Origin: Bacteroidales bacterium
Lineage (GTDB): Bacteria > Bacteroidota > Bacteroidia > Bacteroidales > JALTDM01
DNA length: 8,497 bases
Assembly (NCBI GenBank): GCA_027073875.1
Contig: JALTEO010000192.1
Coordinates: 1-8,497, forward strand
Direction of reading: 5' to 3'
Positions 1 through 5,178 of this stretch are shown here, piece by piece; positions within the stretch are counted from its first letter, which is position 1, and every line of letters begins with the position of its first letter. Made by a program: the position numbers and the translations under genes. The notes under the pieces are model-generated. The model did no database searches, was not told the origin of the DNA, and was given only the letters and a program-made list of their open reading frames with translations.

Positions 1-156
1 ATATGGGCACCTCTGGCAACTACCGTTGTTTTGGGATTAACATTTTCAACCTTCCTCACACTGGTTGTTGTTCCAGTAATGTATCGGATTGTTACCCGCA
101 TTCAGAAAATATTTGTCGATAAAAAAAACCGTGGACTTAGTACTGTAAAACAATAA
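1..156 (+). CDS. RND efflux pump inner-membrane subunit, C-terminal end (partial)
   Basis: Only the last 51 codons are in the window, in frame 1, ending at TAA 154-156; the 5' part lies off the left edge. The peptide opens with WAPLATTVVLGLTFSTFLTLVVVPVMY, broken here as WAPLATTVVLGLTF then STFLTLVVVPVMY. This is the typical last transmembrane helix of AcrB/CusA-class resistance-nodulation-division transporters, which end in a hydrophobic 'P-x-x-Y' segment followed by a short basic cytoplasmic tail (here RIVTRIQKIFVDKK and onward). Such proteins are proton-driven inner-membrane exporters that work with a periplasmic adaptor and an outer-membrane channel. The substrate cannot be judged from this fragment. 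The next gene starts 34 bases downstream on the same strand, so co-transcription is possible. The family call is fairly secure; the subclass (HAE or HME type) is not. Confidence 0.8.
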   Translation: MWAPLATTVVLGLTFSTFLTLVVVPVMYRIVTRIQKIFVDKKNRGLSTVKQ

Positions 157-166
157 ATCGTTTTCT

Positions 167-191
167 TTGTTCTATAATAAATGTAGAACAA
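167..191. promoter_or_regulatory. Perfect 8-bp dyad directly before the start codon at 191
   Basis: TTGTTCTA (167-174) and TAGAACAA (184-191) are perfect reverse complements separated by a 9-base spacer. The right arm ends on the A of the ATG at 191. It may be a protein-binding dyad or an RNA hairpin that would cover the translation start. It lacks the GC-rich stem and following T-run of an intrinsic terminator. The function is inferred from position only. Confidence 0.3.
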
Positions 192-1018
192 TGAAAAAAT
201 GGCTTATCGGCATTCTTGCTTTCGTACTTACTGTTGGTGCAGCATACTACCAACGAGTAACAGGTCCTACTTATCCCAAGAAGGAAACCCTCAACTATCA
301 AGGAAAAACAATTAACTTTGTTCTACCACACTCCCACGAAACCTCAGGTAATTGTCCTGTATATATTCCGCTCAAAGACAATAATAATCTATCTGCCAAA
401 TTATTTTACCGGCTTTACCCTACTACACTGCCTCTTACCGAAATAAATTTCAGCCAACAAGGCGATTCTCTGGTAACAGAATTACCTAAACAACCTTCGG
501 CAGGAAAATTATTATATTATGTTGAAATCCTTGAAAATGGAAAAATAATTTTCTCTAACGAAAATGATCCGGAAATTGTTCGATTCAAAGGTCATGTACC
601 GCTTTATATCTTGATTCCACATATTTTATTGATGTTTTTCTCTATGTTTTTTGCTGTATTTGTTGCATTACGGATTTTTGCAAAGATGAAATACAAACCT
701 TATCTATACACCACAGTTATACTCTTATTTCTTGGCGGTATGGTACTCGGTCCCATTGTACAAAAATTTGCCTTTGGCGAATTATGGACAGGCATTCCTT
801 TCGGATGGGATTTAACGGACAATAAAACACTTATTGCCTTTGCATTCTGGCTTATTGCTCTATTTACCAATCTCGAGTCACGGGAAAATAAGATTTGGAT
901 AATTCTTGCAACAGTGATAACACTGGTTATTTTCAGTATCCCTCACAGTATGTTTGGCTCACAGTTAGATTACGAGACAGGGAAAACCATTCAAGGATTT
1001 ATTTTGTTGTTTATTTAA
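191..1018 (+). CDS. Unrecognised membrane protein with five predicted hydrophobic segments
   Basis: 275 residues from ATG 191. An in-frame TTG at 167 would add eight residues, but the ATG directly precedes the usual MKKW signal or anchor start. Hydrophobic segments lie at about residues 4-19 (signal anchor or signal peptide), 137-163, 171-191, 213-228 and 234-250. Residues about 22-135 form a polar domain with beta-strand-like patterns (for example LLYYVEILENGKIIF), probably periplasmic if the first segment is an N-terminal anchor. Between the last three helices are distinctive polar stretches: LWTGIPFGWDLTDNKTL at about 199-215, then IPHSMFG (250-256) and QLDYETGK (258-265), with possible metal- or ligand-binding His252 and Asp residues. 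I do not recognise the family and assign no function. It follows the RND gene by 34 bases on the same strand and ends in a convergent junction with the gene at 1054. The gene is real by its coherent membrane architecture. Confidence 0.8.
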   Translation: MKKWLIGILAFVLTVGAAYYQRVTGPTYPKKETLNYQGKTINFVLPHSHETSGNCPVYIPLKDNNNLSAKLFYRLYPTTLPLTEINFSQQGDSLVTELPKQPSAGKLLYYVEILENGKIIFSNENDPEIVRFKGHVPLYILIPHILLMFFSMFFAVFVALRIFAKMKYKPYLYTTVILLFLGGMVLGPIVQKFAFGELWTGIPFGWDLTDNKTLIAFAFWLIALFTNLESRENKIWIILATVITLVIFSIPHSMFGSQLDYETGKTIQGFILLFI

Positions 1019-1053
1019 TTGTACAGAAACAATTCCTACTTTAATCTCCGGAA

Positions 1054-1770
1054 TTAAAACTTATACACTACATTCAAATAAAAACGATTAAAATTGGCAT
1101 CTAAGTAATAAGTATTGTAATTATAGTTAGAAGTATGCAGTCCTGTCCGTTTTTTTACAAGGTAGTTAAAATTAACTTCCGGAGCATATTCTATATTCAG
1201 TAGAAAATAGTCGCCCAATAAAATTTGATACGATAATGAAATATCTAAGCCGCCATTCAGATAGTCGGCACTAGGTAACGAAAATAACTGTGCCGAAGTA
1301 GAATCACTGCTATAACCCAGTGTATCATTTTGTGGTACAGTATATTCCAAAAGATTGTCGGTAATACCGGCATAGCCCACAATAATATCTACCCCAAGTA
1401 CCATTTCACCAAAGCCAAATTTATTTTTTACGCCGGAGCCAAAACGAAAATCTACTTTTTGATAATCCAAATAATAGTTGCGTGTTACCAAATTACTATC
1501 AGCATCTACATACGAATACATATTATAGCGATGGTTTGCAATCTTTCTATAATTTAAACTGAAACGATAAACTCTTTTGTGTACATCTTTAAAAAACTTA
1601 ATCGAAAAGTTAAGATTGCCTGTTGTTGTAAAAAAAGAATTTCCTATGCCCAAAGCATCTGCTCCAAGATAGAAGTCGGGAGACAAAGCAGTTGTATCAT
1701 CAGTATTACATTGTGCCCGAACAGTAAAAATTGATACCGTTAGAATAAAGAATAATGTTATTTTTCTCAT
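1054..1770 (-). CDS. Small exported protein, probable outer-membrane beta-barrel
   Basis: 238 residues from ATG at 1770; a TTG six codons upstream (1788) is possible but would only lengthen the signal n-region. Residues 1-18 (MRKITLFFILTVSIFTVR) form a signal peptide followed by AQ-C, the common Bacteroidota export boundary. The Cys does not sit in a normal lipobox, so signal peptidase I cleavage is more likely than lipidation. The mature part is rich in Tyr, Phe and Asn and shows repeated alternating hydrophobic/polar strands with turns of D, N and G, for example FRFGSGVKNKFGFGEMVLGVD, LDISLSYQILLGDYFLLNIEY and the terminal strand FNRFYLNVVYKF. The aromatic last residue is typical of barrels inserted by the BAM machinery. 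About 8-10 strands would fit the length. It is the last gene of the minus-strand block, 47 bases after the GWxTD gene. No specific family is recognised and its ligand or role is unknown. Confidence 0.75.
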   Translation of the reverse strand: MRKITLFFILTVSIFTVRAQCNTDDTTALSPDFYLGADALGIGNSFFTTTGNLNFSIKFFKDVHKRVYRFSLNYRKIANHRYNMYSYVDADSNLVTRNYYLDYQKVDFRFGSGVKNKFGFGEMVLGVDIIVGYAGITDNLLEYTVPQNDTLGYSSDSTSAQLFSLPSADYLNGGLDISLSYQILLGDYFLLNIEYAPEVNFNYLVKKRTGLHTSNYNYNTYYLDANFNRFYLNVVYKF

Positions 1771-1817
1771 AATTATATATTTTTTCAATAAACAAAAAAA
1801 CTCAATTTTGTTTCACT

Positions 1818-3098
1818 TTAATATCCTACAGCATAAATCCTTCCGGCTCGCCATGTTGATACCGCTTGATACCAAGCTGTTTTATAATAATCAAGTCGTT
1901 TAAGCATAAAACACTTTCGCGAAAAAGGATTAACAACTCGCTCAAAAACAAATGATAAATTACCCTGACTTTGCAAATCGCCATACACCCATTTTTCTAC
2001 ATCGGGCGATTTAAACACATATCTCGGTTTACCAAAGATAATATAAATCATTCCTCTGTCGGTTTTCCACCCTTCCTTAAACGATGAGAAATAAATATTT
2101 GCTAACCGCACACGATTATAAAATGCTTTTATCAATTCTTTCCCGCGAGCAATATTACCACCGGCTTTCAACCAAAACTCATCAATAGCCAATTTTTTAT
2201 TCTGATAACTTTTATACTGTTGAAATTCCTTTTTGTTGGTCAAATACTGTAAGGGCTCCAGCATTTCTGAAGGTGTTTTCATTGTCGGGAAATTTTTCCG
2301 GAAACAATAAATTGGCAGTCCTTCTTTTTGAATCGTATCAGTTTGAATGAGATACATACCCGGCTTGGTAAATATAATTGGGTCGGTACTATTAACAACA
2401 AAGACCGTATCTTCCTTAAAAGCAGGTAATATATTATTTACTATCGCAAATGGTGGTATTGCAATATCAAAATTTTGAGAATACCATTTCACATAATAAT
2501 GTTTGACTTGCGGATAACGATACTGCACACGGATTTGTTGTCCCTGTGTGGTCTGAAAATCATATAACAGATTCTCATCCTTATTGAAAACCATAAAATT
2601 TTGCGAGCTGTTGGACGAGGTTTTGTCTAAAGTTAGAAAATTATCTTCATCGTTTCCCGAAGAAATATCCTTGATTTTCAAGGCTACAAAAAATCGTTTG
2701 TAGGCAATTGTTTTTACCCATACAGGAAATTCAACAAATGCTTTATTTGTATCCGGAATTTCCATTACTACCGTTCCCGAATCTACCACAAAACTATTAG
2801 TTGCCGTATGCTTTACTTTATAGTTGACTGAAATAAGTGCTTTGGGCTGTGTTGCATTGTTTTTGGTCGTAAAAACCAATTCTTGATGGGGAATACGAAT
2901 AAAAATCTCCGTTTGCGTATCAGATGGTGAGAAAACAAAAAACTGTGCGTGTAGCGATGGTGATGTAGGACTATACAGATAGGCAAAGTTTTTATTCGTG
3001 GTAGCAGGCACCTTTTGATAAGTAGAACATTCTGAAAGAAACAAACCAATTCCCACTAACATCAAGATAATAGAAAAATATATAAATCCTCTTTTCAA
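1818..3098 (-). CDS. GWxTD domain-containing membrane-anchored or lipoprotein
   Basis: 426 residues. The C-terminal region carries the family signature GWKTD (residues 343-347) followed by RGMIYIIFGKPRYVF and further on EKWVYGDL, the hallmark of the GWxTD domain found across Bacteroidota; its biochemical role is not established. Residues 5-22 are a hydrophobic signal segment after a KR n-region. Cys24 follows in LSEC, but Glu at -1 is unusual for a lipobox, so either lipidation or an uncleaved anchor is possible. Residues about 40-270 look like repeated beta-sandwich strands (for example KALISVNYKVKH, FVVDSGTVVMEI, GMYLIQTDTI); about 275-340 is helical and charged. The start is TTG at 3098. 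The next internal ATG (codon 13) would remove the basic n-region, and upstream there are only four sense codons before the stop of the channel gene, so TTG is preferred. It lies 12 bases after the MscS-family gene and shares its reading frame, which suggests coupled translation. Confidence 0.88.
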   Translation of the reverse strand: MKRGFIYFSIILMLVGIGLFLSECSTYQKVPATTNKNFAYLYSPTSPSLHAQFFVFSPSDTQTEIFIRIPHQELVFTTKNNATQPKALISVNYKVKHTATNSFVVDSGTVVMEIPDTNKAFVEFPVWVKTIAYKRFFVALKIKDISSGNDEDNFLTLDKTSSNSSQNFMVFNKDENLLYDFQTTQGQQIRVQYRYPQVKHYYVKWYSQNFDIAIPPFAIVNNILPAFKEDTVFVVNSTDPIIFTKPGMYLIQTDTIQKEGLPIYCFRKNFPTMKTPSEMLEPLQYLTNKKEFQQYKSYQNKKLAIDEFWLKAGGNIARGKELIKAFYNRVRLANIYFSSFKEGWKTDRGMIYIIFGKPRYVFKSPDVEKWVYGDLQSQGNLSFVFERVVNPFSRKCFMLKRLDYYKTAWYQAVSTWRAGRIYAVGY

Positions 3099-3110
3099 AA
3101 TCAGTAAAAA

Positions 3111-4382
3111 TTAATCTTTAATACCTTTAGTTACGGCAGTCAGCTCTTGAATATCGTGCCCCGACGGGTTTTGGAATACAGCCAATTCAAACTGTGGCAA
3201 AACAGCTAAGATATGGTCAAAGATATTGGCTTGAATGTCTTCATATTCCACCCATTCCTGAACTTTTGAAAACACATAAATCTCAATCGGAATACCGCGT
3301 TCCGTGGGTTCCAAATGCCGAACCAAAAAAGTCATATCGGGACGAATATTCTCATTTTGACGCAAATAATTTTCCAGATATTTTCTAAAAGTCCCCAGAT
3401 TGGTCATACGCCGCCCATTAACTAAAACTGATTCATCGAAACTGTGATTTGCATTATATTCGGCAATTTCTTTTTGCTTATCAGAGATATAGTTTTTCAG
3501 TAATTCCACTTTTGATAATTTATCTAATAACTCTCCTTTCAAAAATTTCACAGTCTTCATATCAATCAAAAGCGACCGTTTTATTCGTCTGCCTCCCGAC
3601 TCTTCCATACCTCGCCAATTAACAAACGACTCACTAATCAAAGCATAAGTTGGCACCGAAGTAATTGTCTTGTCCCAATTTCGCACCTTAACAATATTCA
3701 GTGTTACTTCCTCAACCGTACCATCAGCATTGTATTTCGGGACAACAATCCAATCACCGATTTCAATCATCTTATTAGCCGATAACTGAATGCCTGCCAC
3801 CAGACCTAAAATTGAATCTTTAAAAATCAATAATAAGACTGCTGCCATTGCTCCCAAGCCCGTAATAAAATAAGTTAAGTCCTTATTTAGTAAAATGGAC
3901 AGAGAAACAATGATACCGATGAAATACACAAAAATATTTATCGCCTGAATATAGCTTTTTATGGATTTTCCTTTGTTAGAGGGGTTTAATTGATAAATAT
4001 CATTTATAGCATTAAAAAATGCAACAACCGTCAACATCACAATCAAAACCATATAAACCAAAGTTATTGTTTGGATAAAACGAATCCATCCTGCATTATG
4101 CGGCAATCCCAATGGAATCAAAAAATAAATTATCAATGCCGGTACTAATTGCGATAAGCGGTTAAACACTTTTTTTTCGTAAAAAACATCATCCCATTGA
4201 TTTTTGCTACGGTTAACATATTGCTTAACCAAAACCAAAATAACTCTTTTAGTCAGAAAATTGGCAATCCATGAAATTATTAAAATTCCCAAGATAATTA
4301 CACTGCTGGTCAGGTAACCTGCCTGCCTTGGATTTAGCCCCTGACTTATAAACAGCTTCAGTAATTTAATGAAAATTCCCAT
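3111..4382 (-). CDS. ybdG: Mechanosensitive ion channel, YbdG/MscM-type MscS family
   Basis: 423 residues from ATG 4382, close to the length of E. coli YbdG (415 residues), a miniconductance mechanosensitive channel of the inner membrane that responds to membrane tension during hypo-osmotic shock. The match, recalled from the E. coli protein, runs essentially end to end. The pore helix and beta-domain entry lie at about residues 174-215 (GLGAMAAVLLLIFKD, SILGLVAGIQLSANKM, IEIGDWIVVPKY). Then come VKVRNWDKTI (231-240), SGGRRIKRS (262-270), RRMTNLGTFRKYL (324-336) and the C-terminal SGHDIQEL motif (407-414). Hydrophobic helices lie at about 22-52, 76-92, 100-124 and 146-166 ahead of the pore helix at 172-202. 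The cytoplasmic domain after about 205 is intact and longer than in classical MscS, as in YbdG. It is the first gene of the minus-strand block. Orthology to YbdG is strong; gating properties are inferred from the family. Confidence 0.93.
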   Translation of the reverse strand: MGIFIKLLKLFISQGLNPRQAGYLTSSVIILGILIISWIANFLTKRVILVLVKQYVNRSKNQWDDVFYEKKVFNRLSQLVPALIIYFLIPLGLPHNAGWIRFIQTITLVYMVLIVMLTVVAFFNAINDIYQLNPSNKGKSIKSYIQAINIFVYFIGIIVSLSILLNKDLTYFITGLGAMAAVLLLIFKDSILGLVAGIQLSANKMIEIGDWIVVPKYNADGTVEEVTLNIVKVRNWDKTITSVPTYALISESFVNWRGMEESGGRRIKRSLLIDMKTVKFLKGELLDKLSKVELLKNYISDKQKEIAEYNANHSFDESVLVNGRRMTNLGTFRKYLENYLRQNENIRPDMTFLVRHLEPTERGIPIEIYVFSKVQEWVEYEDIQANIFDHILAVLPQFELAVFQNPSGHDIQELTAVTKGIKD

Positions 4383-4395
4383 CTTTATTTTTTTT

Positions 4396-4417
4396 TGTAA
4401 AAATACATTATTTTACA
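4396..4417. promoter_or_regulatory. Inverted repeat in the leader of the channel operon
   Basis: TGTAAAA (4396-4402) and TTTTACA (4411-4417) are exact reverse complements with an 8-base spacer, 14-35 bases upstream of the ATG at 4382. It could be an operator or a leader hairpin. Because the region is very A/T-rich, chance is a serious alternative. Confidence 0.2.
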
Positions 4418-4439
4418 TTTAAAATGATAACTGCCGACA

Positions 4440-4447
4440 CAAAATAA
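4440..4447 (-). promoter_or_regulatory. Possible -7 element for the minus-strand operon
   Basis: On the minus strand this reads TTATTTTG, a near match to the Bacteroidota TAnnTTTG -7 consensus with one base fewer between TA and the TTG. It would give a leader of about 50 bases before ATG 4382. Directly downstream it shares the motif TGTCGGCA with the better purB promoter. No convincing -33 element is visible. Confidence 0.25.
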
Positions 4448-4456
4448 AAGAAATAG

Positions 4457-4597
4457 ACCTATATCAAGCTTAAAATCAGTAAAAAAAGAAAATCATTCAT
4501 AAAAATAGAGTATCATTGTGATGATATTGAGCCCTTTCAAGACAAGGAAAAACTGTTCATCCTGAGCAAATTGGAAAGCATTAATATATTAACCTGA
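4457..4597 (+). pseudogene. Decayed 3' end of a probable transposase gene (copy A)
   Basis: The frame is open from just after TAG 4454 to TGA 4595-4597 and has no plausible start. It encodes an acidic and basic stretch containing KIEYHCDDIEPFQDKEKLFIL and ending SINILT before the stop. The last part aligns with the remnant on the opposite strand (KIVNI-NDLEAFKDCCEFLL). Both reach a stop inside the same sequence, AACCTGA, and share flanking bases beyond it. The interpretation is that this is the C-terminus of an insertion-sequence transposase whose body has been lost. The family is not determined; the C-terminal style and the flanking repeat remind me of IS4-type elements of Bacteroidota, which is recollection and not evidence. 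Confidence 0.4.
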
Positions 4598-4613
4598 GTT
4601 CAATATAAGAAAT
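4590..4613 (+). repeat. Left arm of imperfect 24-base inverted repeat
   Basis: The arm starts TAACCTGAGTTCAATATAAG. It matches the reverse complement of 4830-4853 at 19 of 24 positions, with the first eight bases (TAACCTGA) identical. It overlaps the stop codon of the plus-strand transposase remnant, so it reads as the conserved 3' end and terminal repeat of an insertion sequence. Confidence 0.5.
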
Positions 4614-4829
4614 ACTCACAACTTTTTGATATTTTTCTTAGGCGAGTCATATTTTTGAAGGACTATCGGGATAATCCAATAAAATATGATGAAGTATAAG
4701 GGAAATATCATAAAGTCTTAAAGGGAAAGCAAATAGGAAAAATCCTTTAAAAAGAAATCTTTTGTAATAACCCGTTATGACAGCAAGATTCCTTTTCAAA
4801 ATCTTAATCCCTATAGTTTTCTATGATTC

Positions 4830-4853
4830 ATTTATCATGTCGAATTCAGGTTA
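4830..4853 (-). repeat. Right arm of imperfect 24-base inverted repeat
   Basis: Read on the minus strand it starts TAACCTGAATTCGACATGAT and pairs with 4590-4613 (19 of 24). It overlaps the stop codon of the minus-strand transposase remnant at 4846-4848. The two arms span 264 bases. No clear target-site duplication is visible next to either arm. Confidence 0.5.
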
Positions 4854-5004
4854 TTAGGAAACAATTATTTATTGATTTTTCACAAGTTCATAACAAAAAT
4901 TCGCAGCAGTCTTTAAATGCCTCTAGGTCATTTATATTAACAATCTTATCCAACCCATTAAGCCCATATTTAAAGAAACTGTATGCTTTTCTCCATTTAA
5001 GATA
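4846..5004 (-). pseudogene. Decayed 3' end of a probable transposase gene (copy B)
   Basis: On the minus strand, reading from 5004, the frame encodes YLKWRKAYSFFKYGLNGL, continues DKIVNINDLEAFKDCCEFLL, meets an in-frame TGA (4888-4890), and continues in the same frame through SINNCFLIT to a second TGA at 4846-4848. Upstream it is cut by adjacent TAG and TAA codons (5005-5010). The composition (W, R, K, Y, F, G, D, E in protein-like order) is unlike the translation of random A/T-rich DNA. The pattern 'basic-aromatic helix, FFKYGL, then acidic tail near the element end' suits a transposase C-terminus. Its similarity to the plus-strand remnant ending at 4597 supports a common origin. At least three nonsense codons show that it is dead. 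Confidence 0.45.
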
Positions 5005-5063
5005 CTATTATTTAGGAATATTCACACCCATTTTACAAAGATTTTATAGTGAATATTCATAAC

Positions 5064-5145
5064 TGACAATTCGTAATTAATGCCAAAAGGATTCCTTTTG
5101 GGGCTTTAGGACAATTTTACAATTTACAATTAGCAATTCAAAATT
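5064..5145. repeat. Short AT-rich CAATT-type repeats upstream of purB
   Basis: There are four near-tandem units around CAATT at about 5112-5140 (caatttta, caattta, caatta, caattca) and a further acaattcgtaatt at 5066. Such AATT-rich strings are frequent between genes in Bacteroidota. No function is assigned. Confidence 0.35.
5083..5101. repeat. Perfect 8-bp hairpin, CCAAAAGG-ATT-CCTTTTGG
   Basis: The arms at 5083-5090 and 5094-5101 are exact reverse complements with a 3-base loop. No T-run follows on the plus strand, so a classical intrinsic terminator is not supported. It lies between the transposon scars and the purB promoter and could block read-through or be an element-derived palindrome. 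Confidence 0.55.
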
Positions 5146-5151
5146 AAGACT

Positions 5152-5159
5152 TACATTTG
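5152..5159 (+). promoter_or_regulatory. Predicted purB promoter, -7 element TACATTTG
   Basis: The sequence is a full match to the TAnnTTTG -7 consensus of the Bacteroidota primary sigma factor and sits 19 bases before ATG 5179. A weak -33 candidate (TTAG, 5130-5133) is 18 bases upstream. Transcription would begin about 5165, leaving a short A/T-rich leader without a Shine-Dalgarno sequence, as is usual in this phylum. Confidence 0.5.
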
Positions 5160-5178
5160 TCGGCATAAAATTTATAAT

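Larger units (their letters stand above)
4383..5178. other. Intergenic region of about 800 bases between divergent genes, with transposon scars
   Basis: No intact gene is supported here. From left to right it holds an A/T-rich leader for the minus-strand block (4383-4450), a plus-strand decayed 3' end of a probable transposase (up to 4597), an interior of about 250 bases, a matching minus-strand decayed 3' end (5004-4846), a hairpin (5083-5101), short CAATT-type repeats and the purB promoter (5152-5159). A plus-strand open frame at 4823-5062 exists but is the antisense shadow of the minus-strand remnant. Confidence 0.7.

Noticed and set aside
167..190. TTG 167 as start of the membrane protein (eight extra residues)
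   Set aside because: The ATG at 191 begins a normal MKKW signal anchor. The extension is inside the dyad and adds a polar FYNKCRT stretch with no signal-peptide logic.
1019..1053. Bidirectional terminator at the convergent junction
   Set aside because: Only a short imperfect dyad around TCCGGA (1046-1051) is present, with no GC-rich stem plus T-run in either direction.
1330..1557. A 75-residue plus-strand open frame inside the barrel gene
   Set aside because: It is antisense to a coherent exported protein with a signal peptide and a terminal beta strand, and it shows no domain of its own.
1771..1788. TTG 1788 as start of the barrel gene
   Set aside because: The ATG at 1770 gives a complete signal peptide (MRKITLFF...). 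The extra six residues are not needed.
4590..4853. A 264-base MITE defined by the inverted repeat
   Set aside because: No target-site duplication is visible, and the coding remnants lie outside the arms, reading into them from both sides. Two convergent element ends explain this better.
4823..5062. A 79-residue plus-strand open frame in the intergenic region
   Set aside because: It runs antisense to the minus-strand transposase remnant, includes the inverted-repeat arm, and its translation is a low-information Leu/Ser/Tyr-rich string. It is best explained as a shadow.
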